Source: Anisodus tanguticus
Lineage: Eukaryota > Streptophyta > Magnoliopsida > Solanales > Solanaceae
NCBI GenBank assembly: GCA_034509755.1
Contig: CM067549.1
Coordinates: forward strand, 29,470,001-29,534,000
Reading direction: 5' to 3'
Length of the DNA stretch: 64,000 nt
The notes below the pieces were generated by a model. The model did no database searches, was not told the DNA's origin, and saw only the letters and a list, made by a program, of their open reading frames with translations. This document shows positions 37,187 through 47,100 of this stretch, piece by piece. How positions within the stretch are numbered: the stretch's first letter is position 1; the number at the start of each line of letters is the position of its first letter. The position numbers were made by a program, and so were the translations under genes.

Positions 37187-37351
37187 ATAACTTCCCCTTG
37201 GGATCATTCATCCTCGAATGATAGGTCATAGTTAAGAATAAGACCGGGCATGTCATGAGTACATGGACGTAAAGAAACATGACATAAAACATGAGGATGA
37301 ACTGACATGATTACATGGAAACATGAACATGTGACATGAGTATTGAAATCT
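37187..37351 (-). other. polypurine tract and 3' untranslated internal part of element F
   Basis: The polypurine tract is at about 37187-37215 (minus strand). The rest is rich in ACATGA-like words and resembles the sequence beyond the viral insertion at 44407-44455, which is the other flank of the same element. Confidence 0.65.
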
Positions 37352-37354
37352 CTG

Positions 37355-37368
37355 TGGTATCAGAGCCA
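37355..37368 (+). promoter_or_regulatory. viral minus-strand primer site, copy 1
   Basis: TGGTATCAGAGCC is the complement of the 3' end of plant initiator tRNA-Met and marks the start of the caulimovirid genome map. It is followed by AGTCCATCTTTC and a short ORF start at about 37404. That ORF has lost about 111 bp compared with copy 2. Confidence 0.85.
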
Positions 37369-37499
37369 GTCCATCTTTCAAAGAGGAGCAATTTAGTAAA
37401 ATATGTCTAAGTTACTTCCAACCCTTGTACATCCCTAACAAAAACAAATATGTCTCATACTTTTTATAAAACTTTTTTCATGTAAATATGACTACCTAT

Positions 37500-38760
37500 T
37501 CTTGCAACTCAAGAGGAACAATTTATCACTTTACAAATTCTAGAGGATTTTTCTACGCAGTGGAAAAATCATGGTTTCATACATATCCATTTTGGTACTG
37601 TTAGAATTGCGTTGATATATAATGGAAGAAAAGGCCAACCCATTGTTGCTCGCCTTTCTCTTCTTGATACCAGATATTATGAGTACAAACATGCAAATTT
37701 AGGTACTATAGAAATCACTCTGAATGCTGGGACAGTCTTCGTCACTATATTTCCAAACTTCAACATGTCCTTGTATGATCCATATTTGACGGAGGCCTTA
37801 AAAATCCCTGTCCAAATCCAAGGTGCTCCACAAGCTAGAGATGTTATTCAAGCTACTCTAAATTATCAAATAGCATGGCGAGTTCAGAATCATGCTATGG
37901 ATCTTTCTCTTTCAGGTGGAGAAAATGCTTTGCTCTTAAATGTGGATGCCACCAAATGAACTACCATGTGCACCCAAATCCCAAGGCAAATTTCCAAGGA
38001 AGAACTTGTCAAAATTCTTCCTGATTCACGGGTCACAAATTATGAAAAACTTAGATAACCTGTTAAACCTCTCCAATTCTCTGAACCACCCTTTGTCAAA
38101 AAACAAAATAAAATAGTTTACATAAGTTTTGACCACTCCTATCTAAAAAAACTCAATAAAACAACCTTTTCCTTTCAAATGTAACAACCTACTTACGGCC
38201 ACGCAAAAGAAGATGAACCGAAAACATTCTCTTGGCACCTCCCAAGCATCATGAGTGAACACGACTGGATAAATGAGTTCGCTGAGGACATTCATGGTAT
38301 ATGGTGGTTCAAGTGTACTTTCACGGGACACTGCCCATGGAATATCGAGTGTGATTGTCAAGAATATATTGACGATAAAATTGAATATGATGAGCATCAT
38401 GCAAGCTATTGGGACAAAGCCAAACCAAAGAAAAAGAAAAAAGAGAGAAACTCTGAGAGAGAGTTCTGAAAAAGGTATGAAAATGGAGATCCATATATTG
38501 GTTCACTTAGCCGTCCAGGAAAATATGAATTTCTTGTTGCATACAAACCCCAAGATTGGCCAATACTACCTAGCCTAAATACATACCACAAACCCTCAAC
38601 CATAAATGAACCAAAACCACAAATTTTCATGATGAGCCCTTCGAGCTCCAATAATACCCTTGAATTCTCATCACAATAACCTTTTGGAAAAAATGGTACA
38701 AGCCATGCTCCGAAAATTCTGAAGAAAAATGTTGTGTTGCCCACGGGGGAAATTTACCAA
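37500..38760 (+). pseudogene. viral movement protein-like region
   Basis: The longest open piece is 37612-37959 (115 codons). It contains the block LGTIEITLNAGTVFVTIFPN and DVIQATLNYQIAWRVQ, consistent with the 30K movement protein family. Reading continues before it from about 37510 and after it to about 38760, through several stops and frame changes and a Lys-rich segment near 38420-38450. In the virus this protein would move the genome through plasmodesmata. The copy is broken. Confidence 0.7.
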
Positions 38761-38786
38761 CAAGTGACATAGAAGTAACAATCAAT

Positions 38787-40262
38787 TTGCAATATGAAAA
38801 TGCCATATGTCAAAATAAAGTGCTAACTAACACTGGCAATTCCATCAGAAATGTTGCTCACATACAAAACAAGATGATGAGCAAGGTGAAGACAATTGAG
38901 AAAAAAATGGAACAAGCATCTTCTCAACATGCTGGACTTATCAAAGCCCTAGAACTGATACTGACAAATATGCGGTATGAGATTTGTCCACCAGACACCT
39001 CACTTTTCCACTTCTTTCAACAACAACGAAAGGAAATGACTGTCATCAAAGAACAAATACAATAGCAAAAATATGGTCACTTTGAACCACAAAGAACTCA
39101 GAGTTACCCTTCAAAACCCACATTTTCCCCATGTCATCACAGACATACTCACCACATAATTTAGACCACTCTTTTACTATTTTTCCTTCCATTACACAAG
39201 ATCCCATGTCCTTTACTCAAAAACAAAAAGATGAACCTGAGTTTGACATCGCAAAAATATAATGGGACCAAAACCACTCCAAACGAAAGAAACCCCGACC
39301 AAGAAAACTTGATAATATCAGATCACATAGTTGCAAACCTCTATGTGGCAAATGGCATAGAGGAAGATCATATCCTAGGATCATCTACTCAAGATTCATA
39401 CGATAGTGATCATACGGAAGAAAGCCTTAAGACAACTGAAGATTACTCACTAGAATCTTTTGAAGAAGGCAATCTACCGATATTCGTGAATCAACCAAGA
39501 GAACCAGAGATTTCTGAAGTAGATGATGATCTTGAGGGGATGAAAGATGAGCCAATCCTAGAAAGAAGAGCAGAACCAACAACAATAAAATTTGTTGGAA
39601 CAGGATTCCATACTTTCACTCTGGATGATGCCAAAGTTTCAAAATGGCCTCAAAGGATCCAAGATTTCTTTACTTGGATGGTGACAAAAATTTGGTGGAA
39701 CAAGAGAAATATATGATCTTGTTAGAATTCACTTCAATGTTCTACGAAATTCTCAAAGACTAGTAGAATTTACTTGGGATAAAAGACAAAAATACTTTTC
39801 TTACATCCCAAGATTTTGCTTTCAACATCAGAATCTTGCATGAAGTATTATGTGGAGATACTGGCCAAAGATAAGAAAAGTTGCAGAGGCGGTTATTCGA
39901 AATGAAGTGTGTATCATTTGACAGACATGTTATTGATATCCACTTTCAAAAAATGGCCAAAATATTTTTTGACTTAGGCGGAGAAGCTAGCCTAAATCAA
40001 GCATTTGTTTCATCACTTCAAAAAATGCTAGCAGCCCGAGCCATGACGGTCATTGAAGAAAAGTTTCAGTTAATAACAATACCACAAGTCGCCTACATCA
40101 GGCATGTAATTTTTCTAGCATTGGATGATATTTGCATAAAGAGGTCTATTTTGAAGCAAATCATACAGAACAATCTAGCCCTTGATAAAGCATGCGATAG
40201 ATCTGAGTTCAGAAGGCGTACAAAAAAATTCAGAAAAAGGAGCCCAGGAAATTTTTGAAAAA
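38787..40262 (+). pseudogene. viral capsid (coat) protein region remnant
   Basis: Open pieces are 38787-39065, 39231-39716 and 39881-40258. The middle one is acidic (ESLKTTEDYSLESFEEG), like the N-terminal part of caulimovirid capsid precursors. The third leads into a basic RRRTKKFRKRSPG tail directly before the zinc knuckle. Frames are separated by stops and shifts, so no complete capsid protein exists. Confidence 0.65.
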
Positions 40263-40312
40263 ATGACAGATGCTTTATCTGCAACAAGATTGGACATTTT
40301 GCAAAAAAAATT
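40263..40312 (+). pseudogene. viral capsid zinc knuckle, frameshifted in a poly(A) run
   Basis: The reading CFICNKIGHFAKK supplies Cys, Cys and His of a CCHC knuckle. The last Cys (TGT at about 40312) lies in a different frame, because the eight-A run at 40303-40310 shifts the frame. The downstream frame 40270-40512 carries on from there. Confidence 0.75.
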
Positions 40313-40539
40313 GTCCTCAATCCAGAAAGTCAATTAAGCTTCTTACTGAACTAAAAGATTACATTGGTATTTATCTTCGTGAAGATGATGATCTTGAATC
40401 TGTTCTCTCACTAGAGGATGAACCAACAGAAAAAACTATTTTCTCTATGAATGTGTATGCAGAATATGGTAAGGACCATTACCATATTTCAGAACCAGAA
40501 GTAAAGGTTTAGGAGGAAACATGAGGAAATCAATAACAT

Positions 40540-40640
40540 CATGGTCATCCCTCAAGTTGAACTTGAAGTTTATCCATCTAAATGGAATAAACCAATCCAC
40601 ATTATTGCTTTCACGGACACTAGAACATGATATTCACTGA
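40540..40640 (+). pseudogene. viral aspartic protease motif, mutated
   Basis: IIAFTDTRT followed by a stop (40628-40630) stands where the aspartic protease has D-T-G. The Gly codon reads AGA (Arg) at 40622-40624. The protease that would cleave the polyprotein is therefore inactive. Confidence 0.65.
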
Positions 40641-41089
40641 TGAACCCAGTTGTCCTTCCGGAGGTTTAATGGATTCCACATTTCAAAATTTTCACCAGTA
40701 CATCAAATGGACTCATGAATACCACCATTATCACAAAGCATCCGATAACAATTGAATTCTTTCCAGGGTTAAAATTTTGAACCAAGTTGTTTGGTTCAGA
40801 TGTCCTAGAAAAATACCTCATTGTTGAATTTGATATCTATAGGCAGATCAAAGACCAGATCCAGATCAGAGCTTATGGAATAGCATTCAAAAAACAATTC
40901 AAGACATGCTTAGAAGTTTCAAGGTGATTCCAAATAACAAATGACGAGCAGATCAAAGATATCGAACATCAGCTGGTGGAGCATTAATGTGCGGAATCTC
41001 ACAATGAGTTTATGTGAAAAAGCAATAATACTTTATGGCTAAATGAAGAGTTTTTCGTCAATCTCCCTTTCAAGAAAAATGAAAGCATT

Positions 41090-41640
41090 AATCCAACAAA
41101 GGCAAGTCACTCAGGCATGAATCCAGAACATCTTTAGCTTTCAAAAAAGGAATGTGAAGAACTCTTGGAGTTTGGTCTAATCGAACCATCCGGTTCTCAA
41201 TGGGCATGCGAAGCACTCTATGTTAACAAACGGGCTGAACAAACAAAAGGTAAACTCAGATTAGTCATAAACTATCAACCTCTTAATCATTTCCTCCAAG
41301 ATGATAAATTCTCTATCCCAAATAAACTTACCATTTTCTCACACTTAGTCAAAGCTAAATACTTCTCCAAGTTTGACCTTAAGTCCGGGTTTTGACAATT
41401 ATGAATAAGCCCTGAAGAAAGAGGAAAAACAGGGTTTTGCATACCTGATCACCACTTTCAATGGAAAGTCATGCCTTTTGGGTTAAAAATTGTATCATCT
41501 ATATTTTTAAAAGGCCATGATTAAAATATTTCAACCCATCCTCCACACATTACTAGTTTACATTGATGATATATTAATGTTTAGTGATATTGTGGAATAG
41601 CACCTCAACTCTTGCTTCATCGGTTTCGTGATCTGGTAAG
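41090..41640 (+). pseudogene. viral reverse transcriptase remnant
   Basis: Blocks in order are CEELLEFGLIEPSGSQWA, LRLVINYQPLNHFL, YFSKFDLKSGF with a stop at 41393-41395, a KVMPFGLK block near 41470, and LVYIDDILM with YIDD at 41559-41570. The polymerase motif is preserved, but at least two frame breaks occur. Confidence 0.88.
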
Positions 41641-41989
41641 AAAAACTGGAATCATGCTCTCAACAAAAAAATGGTTCTTGGTAAAAGAGAATTGATTTTA
41701 TGGAGATGTGTTTTATTCATGGAGCATACAGCCCGGAGCCATACATTTATTAGGAATTACTCAAGTTTTCTGACACCAACTTCACAATAAAATAGCTCAA
41801 GCTATTTTTAAGTGTGATAAATTATGTTAGAGATTTTATCCCTAATGTCTCTACATAGATTTCTCCACTTACGTAGATGCTAAAGAAAAATTCTCAAGTT
41901 TGGGGGAAAGGAACAAGATGAAGCAGTTTAAAAAATAAAAGAAATATCCAAAGAAGTCAAAGCCCTCCATATCCCCTCGAACATAAGAA

Positions 41990-42420
41990 AAATATTATAG
42001 ACTGATGCCAGTAATGAATATTAGAGTGCGGTACTTTTTGAAGAAAAAAATGGCCAACGAAAGATATGCCGATATGCCAATAGAAAGTTCAAAGATGTTG
42101 AACAACACTATCATTTCACATTCAAAGAAATTCTTGCCGTGAAGAATAGAATTAAGACATTCAATTTCTTTTTTAATTCACACAGAATTTCTGATCAAAA
42201 TGGATATGAAGGTTTTCCCGAAGATGATCCTGAGAAATCCAAAGATTATTCCAAATGCGCAGATTCTCAAATGGGCACAGTGGTTCTTCCATTACAAATT
42301 CCAAGTGAAGCACCTCAAACGGAAGGATTTTGTTATGGCAGATTTCCTATCTATGCCAGATGATTTTTCAAAATGATTTGCGTCAGAACAAGGCAAACAA
42401 AAGAAAAAGCCAACTAGCCA
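41990..42420 (+). pseudogene. viral RNase H remnant
   Basis: A TDASN motif near 42001 gives the first catalytic Asp. FKEILAVKNRIKTF near 42122 and a VMADFLSM block near 42334 complete the domain across frame changes. This enzyme would remove the RNA template during reverse transcription. Confidence 0.82.
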
Positions 42421-42469
42421 AATCTTCATGCTTGCAACCTCACTAGGAGCCGGTTCATCCAGAATAGCA

Positions 42470-43330
42470 AATCATCCACCAAAATTATTCCAACAGTTTG
42501 TGGACCCGTTTGATCCATCCATCCTTATAGAAAGAAAGATATTCTATGAGCTTCAGGTTTTCAAGAAATAAGGAGGATCCATTCTTAAGCCATTTGGAGT
42601 AAATCTGAAATTCCCATTCAGTCATGTATTCATACCAATGGCCAATGATTTTCCATAAGAGCTATTATGATTTTTCTGGTACTTGTGTCACCAGTATTAT
42701 ATCTTTATCGAATTCAAGTGTGATATGTTCCGGGATTTTGACAAGATTGAACATGCTCTCATAAGATTTCTGTAATGGTTCAAACTACAAAGATATTGGG
42801 TTCAATGCTTTTGAGATTCATACGCAACAAAAATATTCATGTTACATCACCCGATAATGATTATTAACGGAAAGGTCCATGCTCAGCCGAACATTTCATT
42901 ATGGTGGAAATTCCCCGTCTCCATCTTGCCCTTAGAAGATGAATACAACGAGGCACAGAGAATCGTTTTCCATCAAAATAAGTACATTCCAAAGGAGATA
43001 TGGCCAAAGGACTAGGCACGGTGGAATTACACTAATAACCATCCCTATTGAGAAAAGGTCCGACAAGCAGCAAAAGAGTACTAAGTACCATATGAAATCA
43101 CAATAGAGGAAGTCACTCAAGATATCACAAGGATAAGGTTAAATATATCATCTCAAGATTCACAAAAAATGGAGCACAATATGGCTAAATCATCCAACAA
43201 AAAATGGTATTACACAAGGTTGTTGAAGAGAAGCCTAGAAAACAAAAAAAAAATCAAGAAAGGGCATGGCTCCAAATGGTGGATAGATGAATGATACTCA
43301 AGTCCGCCATAAACACCATCAAACACTGCT
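42470..43330 (+). pseudogene. viral C-terminal reading frame, function unknown
   Basis: One frame (for example PPKLFQQFVDPFDPSILIER near 42478 and KVHAQPNISLWWKFPVSILP near 42868) stays recognisable for nearly 290 codons despite several stops. That suggests a true former coding region downstream of RNase H. I do not recognise its family. Confidence 0.5.
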
Positions 43331-43439
43331 CCATCAGATGATGCTTAATGACGTGTGCAAGATTTTCACCACTTACCCATACTTACCTCAACAAATTGCC
43401 CACAAAAGTTTACTACCCATGCCAAAATAGATTTTCCTA

Positions 43440-43815
43440 CCCTACTTTCACATGCTCACCACATTATTTCACATGTTTTCCACATGCTTGCACATGCTAC
43501 CTAAAAGAAAACAAAAGTATACCCCACTTGCACATGCTTCCACATGCCATCACATGTTTTTCCATGTATATATTTCCACTTTTACATGCCTTCACGTGCT
43601 TGCACATGGTTTGTCAATGTTTTTCTTGTTTTATTAGGACCCTTCAGAGTTTAGTGGGGCCCATTTTCCATGTAATATAGGTTTGTCTTGTAGTAGTCTT
43701 CTAGCTCTTATATAAAGGAGGCTATGTAGTATTTGGAGGATTATCAAATTTCCATCTTATAAACTTTGCTATCTTCAATAAATAAGTACTTTCTAAATTT
43801 CTCCCTTGTTCTTCT
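43440..43815 (+). promoter_or_regulatory. viral pregenomic RNA promoter, R region and poly(A) signal
   Basis: A TATATAAA box lies at 43709-43716. AATAAA at 43777-43782 follows, as expected for the poly(A) signal in the terminally repeated leader of caulimovirids. Upstream, 43440-43620 contains about ten CACATG-type words. The open frames across this stretch (43348-43680 and 43452-43637) reflect that word repeat and are not likely genes. Confidence 0.65.
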
Positions 43816-44199
43816 ATTCGAAATGTATGGAAAGGTTGGTCCTTAATTTAGTATAGGGTTAGAAAATATTGGGCAAGATAACTTGCTACAAATACAAACT
43901 TTTTTTGAGTTATAACATCTAAATTTGTTAGTAGTGTAAAAAAAAATTCGAGTTGAGTAGCCTGGCAAGCCGTTCTTAGGGAAGTTGAAGCTAGCCCATT
44001 TGTTGGAAAAACTTTTGCATCTATGATCAAATTTACTGTTCGACTAGCTTGGCAAGCCGTCCTTATGGATGTTGAAGCTAGGTTTTTGACAAGTCGTCCT
44101 TCAGGATGTTGAAGCTCAGTCATCTCTGTAGGAAAACTATTGTAGCTTGTAGTACTTGCTAACTTGCTTGCTTTTTCCTCTCCCTTCCCGTACCCCCTG

Positions 44200-44213
44200 T
44201 GGTATCAGAGCCA
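44200..44213 (+). promoter_or_regulatory. viral minus-strand primer site, copy 2
   Basis: TGGTATCAGAGCC lies 6845 bp after copy 1. The viral leader and a 5' ORF start continue to about 44406, where gypsy sequence resumes. Unlike copy 1, this copy keeps the first part of the ORF (44251-44364). Confidence 0.85.
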
Positions 44214-44406
44214 GTCCATCTTTTCGGAGAGAGGATCAATTTAGTAAAATATGTCTGAGTTATTTCCAACCTCGTCTTCTAAGAAGGGATTGAGACCTAT
44301 GAACAGAACAACACAACAAAATGATGAAATGAAGAATAATGAAAGAGAGGCATCAGAGGAAGGACAGACGAACTGATTACTCCTTGTACATCCCTAGCAA
44401 AAATAC

Positions 44407-46060
44407 ATGAACGTGGAACATGAGACATGGATATGCAATGGACATGACATGAATACTAAAGGTATTCACCTTTTTCGCTTTCTGCTTGCTCTTTAAATAA
44501 GTGCGGGTATGTGGACTTCATGTCCTTTTTGGCTTCCCATGTAGCCTCCTCAACTTTTTGAATTCTCCACAACACTTTCACTGAAGCAACTTCCTTAGTC
44601 CTCAACTTGCGAATTTGACGATCCAAAATAGCCACAAGGATCTCTTCGTAGGTCATCCTTAACTATAATGGACTCAATAAGGACAACCAATGATGGGTCT
44701 CCCACACACTTCCTCAACATGGATACATGAAACACTAGATGCACAATAATTAAATCTTGTGGCAATTCAAGATTTAATTCTTCTCAACAACATACGCCAC
44801 TTGGCCAATTCTTCTCAGAATCATGTAGGGTCCGATATATCGGGGACTGAGCTTCCCCTTCTTTCCAAACCTCATGACACCTTTCATAGGTGAGACTTTT
44901 AGAAACACCCAATTATTAACTTGAAAGTCCAAGTCTCTACGCCTTACATCTGAATAGGACTTCTGGCGACTCTAAGCTGTCCTCAAACGCTCCTAAATTA
45001 AGTTGACTTTCTTCATAGCCTGATGGACCAAGTATGGTCCTAACAACTCTGCTTTACCAACTTCGAACTAACCAAATGATGATCTACACCTTCGCATATA
45101 CAAAGCTTTGAATGGTGTCATCGGGATGCTAGCATGGTAAATGTTTATAAGCGAATTCAATGAGAGGCAAAGGATTATCCCAATTACCTTTAAAATTGAG
45201 AACACATGCCCTCAAGAGTCTGAATAGTATGCTCTGCCTAGCCATCTGTCTAAGGGTGAAAAATTGTGCTGAGATTCACCTTGGTACCAGATCCTTTATG
45301 AAATTACTTCTAAAAGTGCGCTGTGAACTAAGCACCAAGATCTGAAATAATTGACACTAAGGTCCCATGCGGCATGATAATTTCTCCGATATATAACTTC
45401 GCATAATCGTCTGCTGAATTTGTGGTCTTGACTGGCAAAAAGTGGGCTGATTTGGTAAGTCGGTCCATAATCACCCAAATCGAATCATGCCTACAGGCTG
45501 AGCAAGGTAGACCTATTATGAAGTCCATGTTTATTATCTCCCATTTCTATATAGGAATAGCAATGTTCTGAGCCAACCATGCCTCTGGTGTTCGGCTTCA
45601 CCTGCTGATAATTAGGGAACTTAGCTACAAAATCTGCCATGTTCCGCTTCATATCATTCCACCAAATAAATCTCTTTAAGATCATAATACATCTTGGTAG
45701 AACCTGAGTGAATAGAATTCCTGGAATTGTGTGCTTCTACCATGATTCACTCTATAAGACCATCTACATCTGGAACACACAATCTACCTCGGTACCTTAA
45801 AGTACAGTCATCTCCCCCTTATTCAAAAGTCGTAGTCTTATGCTTGTGAATCCCTTCTTTCAGCTACAACAATTAGGGATCATTAAACTATTTATCCTTC
45901 ACCTCGGCCGCTAAGAAAGATTCAGACTTGTTCTGGACTACAACGTCACCATTTTCGGAGTCCATGAGTCGAACTCCTAGATTTGCTAGTCGGTGAATTT
46001 CATTCATCATGGTCCTCTTTCCTTCTTCAACATGAGGAGAACATGGTGATATTTTCTAAC
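44407..46060 (-). mobile_element. Ty3/gypsy element F pol remnant (Del/Tekay-like)
   Basis: On the minus strand from right to left: end of RNase H (46010-45900, with NEIHRLANLGVRL and AAEVK), integrase zinc region (about 45780-45590), integrase core (45528-45328, MDFIIGLPCSACRHDSIWVI and ADDYAKLYIGEIIMPHG), integrase C-terminus (44930-44780, SPMKGVMRFGKKGKLSP), and the chromodomain-like tail (44656-44456, RKLRTKEVASVKVLWR and EEATWEAKKDMKSTYPHLF). The tail leads to a 3' end that now lies beyond the viral insertion at 37187-37351. RT, protease, gag and 5' LTR are missing. Confidence 0.85.
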
Positions 46061-46424
46061 TCTGTTTTTTCTGCAGATCTATTTTCTAAATACATCAACA
46101 TACATACAAGGTAAACATAATTAGAAACAAAAGCTGATCAATCTCAAAATCATGTCAAAGGGGCATTGGAAAGGAGAAACATCACAACATTCTAAGGACA
46201 AGTATTATCTAGCAAGAAAATCTATACAACACAAACAAGGGCATAACAAAGGCAGAGGAATTATCATTTAGCAAGATGCAGAAATTAATGGTGATAAGGT
46301 ACAAAAGAAGCAGGAAAATAGAGGAATGCAGACTCCATTATCATAAATTCACCACATGCAAGCAAAGAAAAACACATACCGGGTCCAATAGGATAGAAAT
46401 TTGACAGAATAAATACATGAACTA

Positions 46425-46795
46425 TGAAAGGAGTGACTGTATCAATGAACTGAGTTGTAAGAGACGAATAACCCAAATTAGAGATGCAGACATCAACAAG
46501 AGAGAATCCAGTACATGTAAGTCAGAGAAACAATAATTAGTAGCTGATTTTTGCAGTATGAAAGAATCGGGAAACAACAACAACAACATCAGAACTTTAC
46601 CTGAAGATTGGATGTGAAAAAATGGAAGTGGAGATGAAATAAGGTGGTGCAAATTAGAATCCACCATCGTAATTGTGTTTGAGATCTCCAATTCCGGCCA
46701 TTCATCATGTATGCACCAAACGTCGATGATGATTCTAGAGAGAGATGAGCAACATCGAAGAGAGAGAAAGGCAAAAATTTAGGGCAACAAGAATG
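46425..46795 (-). repeat. dispersed repeat, copy 2 (partner 25627-25935)
   Basis: It is collinear with the first copy. AATTAGTAGCTGA and an ending of GAGAGAGATGAGCAAC..GAGAGAGAAAG are visible. Minus-strand frames at 46422-46691 and 46589-46846 reflect it. Confidence 0.45.
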
Positions 46796-46799
46796 AAAT

Positions 46800-47100
46800 G
46801 CGGACAAGATCGAGTACTTTCCTTTTAAAGCTTTTTTGTTTTTCAATTTTTAAAAAAGATGCTCTATTAGTTATGATGATTTTTAAATTGTAAATCAAAT
46901 ATATACTAATTTTATAGATGAATAACTCACCTTAAAATTAACTATCAAATATAATATTATTTATACAATATTTTAATACATAATAACTTACTCCTAATAG
47001 CTATCAAATCACACTTAAAGGGTTAATGCTATATTTAATTATGCAAATGTTGTTCAAGCCTTTTGACTTTTGACTCTCTTTCACGTGTGAACCTGACTTA
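46800..47100. other. AT-rich sequence upstream of the coiled-coil gene, nothing recognised
   Basis: This is low-complexity AT-rich DNA with no motifs that I can support. Confidence 0.4.

Larger units (their letters stand above)
37352..44406 (+). mobile_element. endogenous pararetrovirus (Caulimoviridae), about one genome length plus repeat of its start
   Basis: In order: a tRNA-Met primer site, movement protein, capsid region with zinc knuckle, aspartic protease motif, RT, RNase H, a further degraded reading frame, and a TATA promoter. The primer-site region then appears a second time. There is no integrase and there are no LTRs. The order fits the family, and the layout is most like solendovirus (tobacco vein clearing virus-like) copies known in Solanaceae; that genus assignment is inference. 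Many stops and frameshifts make it non-functional. It lies within gypsy element F, between the end of pol and the polypurine tract. Confidence 0.88.

Noticed and set aside
38251..38578. Independent Lys-rich gene
   Set aside because: It lies in order within the viral movement protein/capsid interval and is flanked by stops shared with that decayed frame.
43348..43680. 110-codon Cys/His-rich frame as a zinc-binding protein
   Set aside because: The Cys/His pattern comes from repeated CACATGC words upstream of the viral TATA box.
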